Positions 5,609 to 11,300 of a DNA stretch of 11,300 nucleotides are shown here, piece after piece. The notes beneath the pieces were generated by a model that was not told the DNA's origin, did not search any database, and worked only from the letters and a program-made list of their open reading frames with translations. A program made the translations under genes and the position numbers. The stretch's first letter is position 1, and the number at the start of each line of letters is the position of its first letter. The stretch covers positions 1-11,300 of the forward strand of contig CAKTFF010000036.1 of the NCBI GenBank assembly GCA_934553185.1, read 5' to 3'. This DNA comes from an uncultured Devosia sp. (lineage in GTDB: Bacteria > Pseudomonadota > Alphaproteobacteria > Rhizobiales > Devosiaceae).

Positions 5609-6871
5609 ATGAGCGCTCCTTCCGAAACCCACCGTGCCATCACCAGTGTCTGGAAAATCGAACAGGCCCGCCTCGTGGCCGGCCTCGCCCGCATGGTGCG
5701 CGACATTTCCTTGGCCGAGGAACTGGCCCAGGATGCGCTGCTGATTGCCCTTAAGACTTGGCCGCAAGGCGGCGTTCCGCAAAATCCGGGCGCCTGGCTG
5801 ATGCAGACCGCCAAGCGCCGCGCCATCGACCATTTTCGCCACCGCACCATGGCCCAAGCCAAGCTTGAAGAGGTCGGTCGCACGCTGGATGAGAACAGCC
5901 CCGACACCGAAACAGATCTGATCGACCGGCTGGATGACGATGTCGGCGATGATCTCCTGCGCCTGATCTTCACCGCTTGCCATCCCATCCTGCCCGCAGA
6001 GTCCCGCGTCGCCCTGACACTGCGCCTTCTTGGCGGGCTGACCACCGCCGAAATCGCCCGCGCTTTTCTGGCCGCTGAAACCACGATCGGCCAACGCATC
6101 GTGCGCGCCAAAAAGGCAATCGCCGACGCCCGCATCCCCTTTGAAGTGCCGCGCGGCGCCGAACGGGCAGAACGGCTCGGCTCAGTGCTGGGCGTCATCT
6201 ACCTCATCTTCAACGAAGGCTATGCCGCCACTGCAGGCGACGACCTCCTGCGCCCCCAGCTCTGCGAGGAGGCCATGCGGCTGGGCCGCACCCTGGCGCG
6301 GCTTTCACCGGGCGACGCCGAAGTGCATGCGCTACTGGCCCTTGTGGAGGTCCAGGCCTCCCGCACCGCCGCGCGCACCAACCAGCGGGGCGAGCCGGTG
6401 CTGCTGCTCGATCAGGATCGTGCTCTTTGGGACCAGTTGCTGATCCGTCGCGGCCTTGCCGCTCTCGATCAGGCAATTGCGCTTGGCGGTGAAGATGGCC
6501 CCTACGCCCTCCAGGCCGCTATCGCGGCCTGCCACGCCCGCGCCCGCAAGCCGGGCGACACCGATTGGCAGCGCATCGCGGCTTTATACGGACGCCTGTC
6601 GCAGGTTGCGCCCTCCCCTGTGGTCGACCTCAACCGCGCCGTCGCCGTCTCCATGGCCGAGGGCCCAGCCGCTGCTCTCGCGCTGATCGAGACGATCAAG
6701 GATCATCCGGCCTTGGCAAACTATCACCTGCTCTATGGCGTTCGCGGCGATCTCCTCGCCAAGCTCGACCGCCACACCGAAGCCGCCGAACAATTTCGCC
6801 GAGCGTCCGACCTGACCCGGAATGCACGGGAGAAAGCCTTCCTTCTCGATCGCGCAACGCGCGGCCGCTAG
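5609..6871 (+). CDS. ECF42-type RNA polymerase sigma factor with C-terminal TPR-like extension
   Basis: The product has 420 residues, far longer than a simple ECF sigma factor. Region sigma2 is about 8-80 (SVWKIEQARLVAGLARMVRD, then AWLMQTAKRRAIDHFR). Sigma4 is about 120-175 (LGGLTTAEIARAF, a helix-turn-helix). Next comes LIFNEGYAATAGDDL (the DUF6596 region) and an Ala-rich helical C-terminus resembling TPRs, which in this family influences activity instead of an anti-sigma factor. ECF42 genes usually neighbour a DGPF/YCII-type gene; none is in this window. HRAITSVWKIE is the usual family N-terminus, so I start at the ATG at 5609, though no clear ribosome site precedes it. The target genes are unknown. 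It converges on the DUF2256 gene with a 4-bp gap. Confidence 0.9.
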   Translation: MSAPSETHRAITSVWKIEQARLVAGLARMVRDISLAEELAQDALLIALKTWPQGGVPQNPGAWLMQTAKRRAIDHFRHRTMAQAKLEEVGRTLDENSPDTETDLIDRLDDDVGDDLLRLIFTACHPILPAESRVALTLRLLGGLTTAEIARAFLAAETTIGQRIVRAKKAIADARIPFEVPRGAERAERLGSVLGVIYLIFNEGYAATAGDDLLRPQLCEEAMRLGRTLARLSPGDAEVHALLALVEVQASRTAARTNQRGEPVLLLDQDRALWDQLLIRRGLAALDQAIALGGEDGPYALQAAIAACHARARKPGDTDWQRIAALYGRLSQVAPSPVVDLNRAVAVSMAEGPAAALALIETIKDHPALANYHLLYGVRGDLLAKLDRHTEAAEQFRRASDLTRNAREKAFLLDRATRGR

Positions 6872-6875
6872 CGGC
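6864..6875. repeat. 12-bp palindrome at convergent gene ends
   Basis: GCCGCTAGCGGC is a perfect palindrome that includes the TAG stop of the sigma factor gene (6869-6871) and ends one base before the stop codon of the convergent DUF2256 gene (6876-6878). It fills the whole 4-bp gap. A role in transcript ends is possible; no T tract follows. Confidence 0.6.
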
Positions 6876-7028
6876 TCAGCGCGGCCCGGCTCCGGACTTG
6901 GCTTCGCGCCGGCAACGCTCGGAACAGAACTTGACCTCGTCCCACACGCGCTCCCATTTCTTGCGCCAGGTAAAAGGCCGCCCGCAATGCGCGCAGGGCT
7001 TTTCGGGAAGATGGGGCTTCTTGTGCAT
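6876..7028 (-). CDS. DUF2256 family small zinc-ribbon-like protein
   Basis: The product has 50 residues, starts [19 protein letters not shown] and contains [20 protein letters not shown], the hallmark of DUF2256. Cysteines 12, 15, 35 and 39 form a C-x2-C ... C-x3-C set likely to bind one zinc. The protein is very basic. The biochemical role of the family is unknown to me. GGAG seven bases before the ATG at 7028 supports the start, and the TGA stop is at 6876-6878. It lies 50 bp after the CheY-like gene on the same strand and may be co-transcribed with it. Its size makes it easy to miss. Confidence 0.9.
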   Translation of the reverse strand: MHKKPHLPEKPCAHCGRPFTWRKKWERVWDEVKFCSERCRREAKSGAGPR

Positions 7029-7078
7029 GGTCGCGCTCCGTCGCTCGGGCGAGGGAAAACCTGCGCTTGCCTGCTTAT

Positions 7079-7447
7079 CTAGGCCGCAGCAGCCCGCAAT
7101 TCAAACTTGGCTTCCAGCACATGCCGGTCGAACGGCTTCATCATGTAGTCGCTGGCGCCCGCCTTAAGCGCCATGGCGATGGCGCCGATGTCGTTTTCCA
7201 CCGTGCAATACACCACGTATGGCTTCTCGCCGCCCACATAGGCCCGCAACAGCTTGAGAAATTCGAGCCCGCTCATGATGGGCATGTTCCAGTCCAGCAG
7301 GATGGCGTCCGGCATTTCCTTGCTGCACTTGGTGAAGGCTTCCTGCCCGTCCTCGGCTTCCTCAACGATATAGTCCATGTCTTCGAGAATGCGGCGCGCC
7401 ACCTTGCGCACCACGCTCGAGTCATCGACGATAAGGCAGGATTTCAT
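7079..7447 (-). CDS. CheY-like single-domain response regulator next to chpT
   Basis: The product has 122 residues and is only a receiver domain: D8-D9 pocket, phospho-acceptor D52 (AILLDWNMP), switch residue T82, lysine K104 (YMMKPFD). The start is the ATG at 7447, since the receiver begins with [11 protein letters not shown]; a longer frame to 7498 adds 17 unconserved residues. GGAG lies nine bases before this ATG. Immediately upstream on the same strand is chpT, so it may exchange phosphate with ChpT or report on the same pathway. It could equally be a motor-binding CheY-like protein. The partner cannot be fixed from sequence alone. Confidence 0.88.
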   Translation of the reverse strand: MKSCLIVDDSSVVRKVARRILEDMDYIVEEAEDGQEAFTKCSKEMPDAILLDWNMPIMSGLEFLKLLRAYVGGEKPYVVYCTVENDIGAIAMALKAGASDYMMKPFDRHVLEAKFELRAAAA

Positions 7448-7538
7448 GCCAGGAGGCTCCGGGGCAGCTGACGCTCGGAGCCCACTATGCCCCAGCACAC
7501 CCTAGCAATTGGTTAGCATAATCGCGCTATTGCGCGGC

Positions 7539-8234
7539 TTAAGCGCTTGGCGTCTCAAGGGCGATCGGCGCTTCTGCCGCCTTGGGCGTGGCCCGAAGGA
7601 AGAACTTCTCGTCCTCGATGCCGATGGCGATCTCCATGTCGGTCATGCGCGCCAGAAGCCCGGTATAGAAGGGCTGGATGCCCCGCGCATCCACGAAGCC
7701 TTCCTCCGGCATGCCCGACAGCAGCCCAGCTGCGCCCGAGGGCACCAGCGTCTTCTGCCGCTTTTCCTTGTCGCTATAGGAGGAGAACTCGAACCTTTCC
7801 TGCCCCGCCTCCCCGGTGATGGAGGCGGACACATTGCCCCCGCGCGGCACCGACATGGCGGCGATCAGCAGTAGGTTCATGAAGAGCTTCGCCTTGTGCT
7901 TGGGCAGAAGGATCAGCGGCACATTCCACTCGAGCTCGGCCTTTTCGATCTCGAACAGGATGCGCGCAACACGCTCGCATTCGCGCGTATCAATATCGGT
8001 CCCCGAGGTCGAGGACGCGCCATAAGCGAGCCGCGCGAATTCGAGCTTGGCCCGGCTCTGCTTGGCGGCGCTGGCGATCAGGTCGCGCGCCCCGCTCGCC
8101 ATGTCGCCCTGGTTGGGATCGGCCAGCACTTCAAGCCCATTGCCGATGGCGCCGATTGGGTTGATCAGGTCGTGGCAGACCCGGGAGCACAGCATTGCCG
8201 CCAGATCGGTTGCCTTGAGCTCGATGATGTCCAT
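7539..8234 (-). CDS. chpT: Histidine phosphotransferase ChpT
   Basis: The product has 231 residues from the ATG at 8234 (GGAG nine bases before). A TTG at 8258 would add eight residues. It has a DHp-like helical hairpin with the phosphorylated histidine H21 in LCSRVCHDLINPIGAIGNGLE, then a degenerate ATPase-like domain lacking the usual ATP-binding boxes, as in known ChpT. ChpT is a dimeric carrier that moves phosphate from CckA to CtrA and CpdR. Its substrate CtrA is encoded about 2 kb away on the other strand; CckA and CpdR are not seen in this window. A GAATC methylation site lies at 8252-8256, just upstream. Confidence 0.93.
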   Translation of the reverse strand: MDIIELKATDLAAMLCSRVCHDLINPIGAIGNGLEVLADPNQGDMASGARDLIASAAKQSRAKLEFARLAYGASSTSGTDIDTRECERVARILFEIEKAELEWNVPLILLPKHKAKLFMNLLLIAAMSVPRGGNVSASITGEAGQERFEFSSYSDKEKRQKTLVPSGAAGLLSGMPEEGFVDARGIQPFYTGLLARMTDMEIAIGIEDEKFFLRATPKAAEAPIALETPSA

Positions 8235-8259
8235 CCGCGCAGTCTCCGCTAGAATCAAT

Positions 8260-8288
8260 TTTACCGACCTTAGTGCCTTAGCGGTAAA
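8260..8288. promoter_or_regulatory. Inverted repeat with repeated CCTTAG upstream of chpT
   Basis: TTTACCG (8260-8266) and CGGTAAA (8282-8288) are a perfect 7-bp inverted repeat. The spacer holds CCTTAG twice in direct order (8268-8273, 8276-8281). The element lies 26-54 bases before the chpT ATG. It could be a transcription-factor site for chpT. TAAAAT on the - strand at its chpT-proximal end is a possible -10 box, with no clear -35. Confidence 0.4.
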
Positions 8289-8315
8289 GCGGCCATGAAC
8301 AGCTACGGCATCGCC

Positions 8316-8804
8316 TCAGTTGATCGACAGCGTCGCGCTGAGCGACGGCCAGCGCGCCTCGGCTTCAATGGCCGCCTGATCTGGCGCGAGGAGAAATGCT
8401 TCGCGATTGGCCGCTGAATAAAACAGGTAAAGCCGCTGCTTGAACACGGCATAGATCAGCGGATCGCTGTCCGAGAGATAGCCCCGTGCCACCCCCATCG
8501 CCCCATGTCCGCCGAATTGTGGCGCATAGATATCGGGGTTCGTCTCGAACACGTCGCGATTGGCCGCCGAGGCGAAATGCCAGGGCACGTTGTTCCAGGT
8601 GAGTGCAAAATCCGGCCGCCCGGCCACGGGCGCGCTTTCGGTGAAATAACTCACCGGGTCCATCCCATAGAGGGCGATGCCGGTCAGCGGGTCGGACACG
8701 ATCAGCGTCACCACCGACTGCCCAGTGGCAAGGGGAACCATGCCAGATAAGGGCAAAACAAAGGCAAGCATGGTTAAGATTTGTTTAGAGCTTTGCTTCA
8801 TCAT
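8316..8804 (-). CDS. Secreted YHS-domain protein
   Basis: The product has 162 residues from the ATG at 8804 (a second ATG follows directly at 8801). Residues 1-28 look like a Sec signal peptide, so it should be periplasmic. A YHS-type domain fills the rest: LYGMDPVSYFTES, then WHFASAANRDVFETNPDIYAPQFGGHGAMGVARG, then LYLFYSAANREAF. YHS domains are associated with metal binding in transporters and hydroxylases; stand-alone secreted forms are common in Alphaproteobacteria and poorly understood. The canonical cysteine is absent. It is divergent from eipA and 81 bp before chpT on the same strand, so shared transcription with chpT is possible. Confidence 0.85.
   Translation of the reverse strand: MMKQSSKQILTMLAFVLPLSGMVPLATGQSVVTLIVSDPLTGIALYGMDPVSYFTESAPVAGRPDFALTWNNVPWHFASAANRDVFETNPDIYAPQFGGHGAMGVARGYLSDSDPLIYAVFKQRLYLFYSAANREAFLLAPDQAAIEAEARWPSLSATLSIN
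8774..8788. promoter_or_regulatory. Candidate CtrA site upstream of eipA
   Basis: TTAA-N7-TTAG at 8774-8788 differs by one base from the CtrA consensus TTAA-N7-TTAA. It lies inside the signal-peptide codons of the divergent YHS gene, about 120 bp before the eipA start. In Brucella, eipA is reported as a direct CtrA target, which makes the site attractive. One match of this length can also arise by chance. Confidence 0.4.
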
Positions 8805-8851
8805 CGGCCCCAATGATTGGCTATCTGGTGCCCTGGTCGGCCGGGTGAAAC

Positions 8852-8867
8852 TAAGGCGCAAGCCTTA
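8852..8867 (+). other. Small hairpin in the eipA upstream region
   Basis: TAAGGC and GCCTTA form a perfect 6-bp stem with a GCAA (GNRA) tetraloop. It lies 43 bases before the eipA ATG, between the two divergent genes. If transcribed, it would be a compact structure in the eipA leader. No T tract follows, so it is not a terminator. Confidence 0.45.
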
Positions 8868-8909
8868 CAACTCCGTTTCTGCCCAGCCTGCCGCCTTCGG
8901 GAGATTTCG

Positions 8910-9479
8910 ATGATCAAGCGCCTTGCCCTGCTCCTGTCTGTTATCGCCGCCCTCTTGTTCCCCCTTCCCGCTGCCTGGGCGCAGGGCTCGCTCAGCGACA
9001 CTTATGCGGGCGAAGACCTGGTAGAAAACGGCAAGCAGTTTTTCGGCTCTGCCTCGCAGGGCCTGGCGTCTCTCGTGGAGCGCGCGGTGGCCGAGTTCGG
9101 TCTGCCCAATGGCTATATCCTGGGCGAGGATGCCGGTGGCGCCCTGTTTGCCGGCGCCCGCTATGGCGAAGGCGTGCTTTATACCCGTAATGCCGGCCAA
9201 TATACCGTGTTCTGGCAGGGCCCATCGGTGGGGCTCGATGTGGGCGGCGACGGCTCCAAGGTGATGATGCTGGTTTATAACCTCAGCCAGATCCAGGACG
9301 TGCTCGGCCGCTTTGTTGGTGTCGATGGCTCCGCCTATGTGGTGGGCGGCTTTGGCATGACGGTGATCAAACAGGACGACGTGGTGCTCGTGCCGATCCG
9401 GTCGGGCGTCGGCGCCCGGCTGGGCATCGCTATCGGCTACCTGAAATTCACCAGCGAGCCGACCTGGAACCCCTTCTGA
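8910..9479 (+). CDS. eipA: Envelope integrity protein EipA (DUF1134)
   Basis: The product has 189 residues. Residues 1-25 are a Sec signal peptide ending AAWAQ, so the mature protein is periplasmic. The rest is the DUF1134 fold: VERAVAEFGLPNGYILGEDAGGA, RYGEGVLYT, FWQGPSVGLDVGGDGSKVMMLVYNL and GVGARLGIAIGYLKFT, ending NPF. In Brucella this family member (EipA) is a small periplasmic beta-barrel needed for cell-envelope stress resistance and is controlled by CtrA. GGGAG at 8899-8903 sets the ATG at 8910; an upstream in-frame start at 8817 is rejected because it would precede the signal peptide. Closeness to chpT matches the Brucella arrangement. Confidence 0.93.
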   Translation: MIKRLALLLSVIAALLFPLPAAWAQGSLSDTYAGEDLVENGKQFFGSASQGLASLVERAVAEFGLPNGYILGEDAGGALFAGARYGEGVLYTRNAGQYTVFWQGPSVGLDVGGDGSKVMMLVYNLSQIQDVLGRFVGVDGSAYVVGGFGMTVIKQDDVVLVPIRSGVGARLGIAIGYLKFTSEPTWNPF

Positions 9480-9515
9480 TCGGGCAGGGCTTGCCTGCAC
9501 TTTCGGGGGCGTGAC

Positions 9516-9540
9516 GGAACAGACCGCAATCGTTAGTGTT
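9516..9540 (+). promoter_or_regulatory. Possible EcfG-type promoter before the coiled-coil gene
   Basis: GGAAC at 9516-9520 is followed after 16 bp by TGTT (9537-9540). This fits the looser form GGAAC-N18-TT of the general stress promoter but lacks the preferred C before GTT. It lies 86 bp before the ATG at 9627. It is weaker than the site at 165-190. Confidence 0.35.
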
Positions 9541-9626
9541 AATTGCTGGCCGGCATGGCAATGGGGATGCCGTTTCTGGCAAGAGAACTCAACCGGGTGG
9601 CGCCGACCGGTTCGGGAGTGTGACCC

Positions 9627-10604
9627 ATGGTCATCGAAAACATGATGTACTTCGCCCTGGGGCTTCTGGCCGCCGGGCTGGTGGCATTGATCATCCTCCC
9701 CGCGGTGTGGAAGCGCGCGGTTCGCCTGACCAAGCGGCGCATCGAAGCCGCGACCCCTATCACCATGGCCGAGTTCCGCGCCGACAAGGACCAACTGCGC
9801 GCCGAGTTTGCGCTGACCACCCGCAAGCTCGAAATGACGGTCGACTCAATGCGCCAGCGGCTGGCTGAACAGCTGGGCGAAAACAACCAGAAGCGCAGCG
9901 AACTCGCAGTGCTTCAGGCCGAGCGCGACCAGCATCAGTCCATTGTTGCCGAGCTCGAGGCGCGCCAAACCGAACTGCGCGCCCGCGTCACCGAGCTCGA
10001 GCGCGAAACCACCGATCTTGCCCATCGCCTGCGTCTGCGGGACCGCGAAGCCGAGTTGCGCAACAGCGAACTCGCCACCCTGCGCGACACCCTCCATGGC
10101 ACTGCGCCCGCCACGGTCGCCGATAGCGACCAAGACTTCGCCGGCGACAATCGCCTGTCTGCCGAAGCGCGCATCGCCAGCGCCGAGTCCCAGCTTGTTG
10201 CGCTTCTGGCTGCAAGCGAAAGCGAGGATGGGCTATCAGCCGCATCCGATCAGCTTCTTGCCGACCGGTTGAGCGCCGAGGATGAGGAAAAGCATTTGCG
10301 CAAAGCTGTCGAGGAGGTGCAAGCCGCCATCCTCGCGGGCGCCAAGGGCGACACCATCGACCTCGCCGCCTTGCGCCATAAGCTTAACGACATCGCCGGC
10401 AATGTCAGCCGTCTCGTCTACGCCACCGAAGCCGAAACCCCGTCTGCCTCTACGGCCGGGGAATCCCTGTTCGACCGGGTGCAGCGCTTTGCCGACGAAG
10501 AGCCCGAACCGGTCCCCCTGCCCCCCGCCGCCGTTTCCCGCACCGCCCGCAACGGCACGCTTGCCGAACGCATGGCCAACCTGCGCGTCTTCCAGGGTCG
10601 CTGA
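9627..10604 (+). CDS. Membrane-anchored coiled-coil protein, function unknown
   Basis: The product has 325 residues. One N-terminal membrane segment (about 8-27, FALGLLAAGLVALIILPAVW) is followed by basic residues (KRAVRLTKRR), so the body should face the cytoplasm. Residues about 50-150 are a strongly charged coiled coil (QLRAEFALTTRKLEMTVDSM, then heptad-like LEARQTELRARVTELERE). About 170-265 is helical and acidic. The tail is Pro-rich and ends LAERMANLRVFQGR. I recall similar membrane and coiled-coil proteins in related bacteria but know no function. GGGAG at 9613-9617 supports the ATG. It follows eipA on the same strand (147-bp gap) and converges on the next gene with a 6-bp gap. A scaffold role is only a guess. 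Confidence 0.85.
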   Translation: MVIENMMYFALGLLAAGLVALIILPAVWKRAVRLTKRRIEAATPITMAEFRADKDQLRAEFALTTRKLEMTVDSMRQRLAEQLGENNQKRSELAVLQAERDQHQSIVAELEARQTELRARVTELERETTDLAHRLRLRDREAELRNSELATLRDTLHGTAPATVADSDQDFAGDNRLSAEARIASAESQLVALLAASESEDGLSAASDQLLADRLSAEDEEKHLRKAVEEVQAAILAGAKGDTIDLAALRHKLNDIAGNVSRLVYATEAETPSASTAGESLFDRVQRFADEEPEPVPLPPAAVSRTARNGTLAERMANLRVFQGR

Positions 10605-10614
10605 GGCGCCTTAG
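10601..10614. repeat. Near-palindrome across convergent stop codons
   Basis: CTGAGGCGCCTTAG has an exact 8-bp core palindrome (10604-10611) and pairs over its full length if one G:T is allowed. It contains the TGA stop of the coiled-coil gene (10602-10604) and the TAA stop of the convergent small membrane protein gene (10611-10613). Confidence 0.5.
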
Positions 10615-10961
10615 TCGGCCAGTACCACGCTGCGCGTCAGCTCGCCCGTTGCCTCGTCAAACAAAGCCAGCGTCACCACCGCGCCCACGCGATAGGTGAC
10701 ATTGATCTCCCCGCCGCTGACCAGGGCCGACACCACTTCGGCATCGTCGGGCAGCGCGACGGTTTGCGCCAGCGCCGGCGGCGGCGCATCGCGCAGCACC
10801 CGATAGACAATGGCCAAGCCAATGGCCATAAAGCCGAGCAACAGGATGCCGATCGAAATCCCGAAGGAACGGCGCGCCTTGCCGATAATGGCCAGCGCCT
10901 CGGGAGACAGTGGCTCGTCCGCTTGGTGGCCATCGGGCCCAGACTGGTTAGGATCGCTCAT
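10611..10961 (-). CDS. Small single-pass membrane protein resembling DUF6476
   Basis: The product has 116 residues from the ATG at 10961. A polar N-terminus (1-30) is followed by one membrane segment at about 33-53 (FGISIGILLLGFMAIGLAIVY) and a short C-terminal domain beginning PPALAQTVALPDDAEVV. Length, single helix and the ALPDDA motif fit my memory of DUF6476 proteins, which often neighbour RluA-family genes, as here. The role is unknown. An open frame continues upstream to 11237 but is antisense to the pseudouridine synthase and is rejected. No strong ribosome site precedes the ATG, so the start is less certain than most. Confidence 0.72.
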   Translation of the reverse strand: MSDPNQSGPDGHQADEPLSPEALAIIGKARRSFGISIGILLLGFMAIGLAIVYRVLRDAPPPALAQTVALPDDAEVVSALVSGGEINVTYRVGAVVTLALFDEATGELTRSVVLAD

Positions 10962-11300
10962 GGCTGAAAATACCGTTTCCGAGTTCGAGGGCGACGAGGT
11001 CGAGATCCTGGTCGATGCCGATGCGGCCGGAGGCAGGCTCGACGCCGTTCTGGCCCGCACCCACACTGCGCTCAGCCGCAGCCGCCTCAAGGACCTGATC
11101 CTCCAAGGTGCTGTCAGCATAAATGGCCGCACCGTCGCCGAGCCCAAATACCGGCTAACGGCGGGCGAAACAATCGTCCTTCTTGCCCCACCCCCCGAGG
11201 ATGCCGATCCGCAACCGCAAGATATCGCGCTCGACATCCTTTACGAAGACGACCAGCTGATCGTGGTCAACAAACCGGTCGGCATGGTGGTCCACCCCGC
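10960..11300 (+). CDS. S4-domain pseudouridine synthase, RluA/RluD family (5' part)
   Basis: The first 113 residues are visible; the gene runs off the right edge. An S4 RNA-binding domain spans about 14-75 (GGRLDAVLA, SRSRLKDLILQGAVSINGR, YRLTAGETIVL). The start of the catalytic domain follows (LDILYEDDQLIVVNKPVGMVVHP), typical of RluA-family enzymes that convert uridine to pseudouridine in 23S rRNA. The S4 domain argues for an RluC/RluD type rather than RluA. The catalytic Asp motif (HRLD) lies beyond the window. AGGA at 10950-10953 supports the ATG at 10960. The ATG overlaps the start codon of the divergent membrane-protein gene. Confidence 0.93.
   Translation, partial: MAENTVSEFEGDEVEILVDADAAGGRLDAVLARTHTALSRSRLKDLILQGAVSINGRTVAEPKYRLTAGETIVLLAPPPEDADPQPQDIALDILYEDDQLIVVNKPVGMVVHP

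Noticed and set aside
4964..6094. 376-residue open frame antisense to ctrA and the sigma factor gene
   Set aside because: It is antisense to two clear genes and shows no recognisable domain or start signal.
9484..9498. GCAGG-GCTTG-CCTGC hairpin after eipA as a terminator
   Set aside because: The stem is only 5 bp and is followed by ACTTTCG, with no real T tract.
10962..11237. N-terminal extension of the DUF6476-like gene to 11237
   Set aside because: It runs antisense through the S4 domain of the pseudouridine synthase and is Ser/Arg-rich shadow sequence.
1..11300. Mobile element, CRISPR array, toxin-antitoxin pair or defence system
   Set aside because: No transposase, integrase, regular spaced repeats, attachment-site duplications or toxin-like gene pairs were seen; the genes form an ordinary core alphaproteobacterial set.

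Overview
The window looks like a chromosomal core region of an alphaproteobacterium of the order Hyphomicrobiales (Rhizobiales), perhaps Devosia-like. This is inferred from high-GC coding sequence, a CtrA with the full family signature, the histidine phosphotransferase ChpT, an EipA/DUF1134 envelope protein close to chpT (a linkage known from Brucella), FliI/FliJ of alphaproteobacterial type, GANTC (CcrM) sites before ctrA, and a promoter of the alphaproteobacterial general-stress (EcfG) type. No transposase, phage gene, CRISPR array, tRNA or rRNA was seen.

Layout. Bases 2-79 hold the tail of an unidentified + strand gene, closed by a strong terminator (95-127). Two paralogous secreted PRC-barrel proteins follow on + (278-1060 and 1132-2064), separated by a terminator-like hairpin; the first has an EcfG-type promoter (165-190). 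On the - strand come a single-domain response regulator (2070-2477) and the flagellar export genes fliJ (2597-3010) and fliI (3063-4391). A 419-bp intergenic region (4392-4810) separates fliI from the divergent ctrA (4811-5518) and carries four GANTC sites, several TTAA half-sites and a 14-bp palindrome. ctrA ends in a strong terminator and is followed by an ECF42-type sigma factor (5609-6871). On the - strand lie a 50-residue DUF2256 zinc-ribbon-like protein (6876-7028), a CheY-like receiver (7079-7447), chpT (7539-8234) and a secreted YHS-domain protein (8316-8804). On + are eipA (8910-9479) and a membrane-anchored coiled-coil protein (9627-10604). At the right edge a small membrane protein resembling DUF6476 (10611-10961, -) and an S4-domain RluA-family pseudouridine synthase (10960 to the edge, +) start divergently with overlapping start codons.

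How it fits together. The centre is a cell-cycle and envelope regulon: ChpT passes phosphate to CtrA, CtrA classically controls flagellar and cell-cycle genes and, in Brucella, eipA. All of these parts are present within about 6.5 kb. The PRC-barrel proteins, YHS protein, EipA and coiled-coil protein are all predicted to lie in the periplasm or envelope. I see no clearly new multi-gene system. The parts most worth a second look are the ctrA control region, the sigma factor without its usual DGPF partner, the stress-type promoters, the palindromes across three very tight convergent gene ends, and the overlapping divergent starts.
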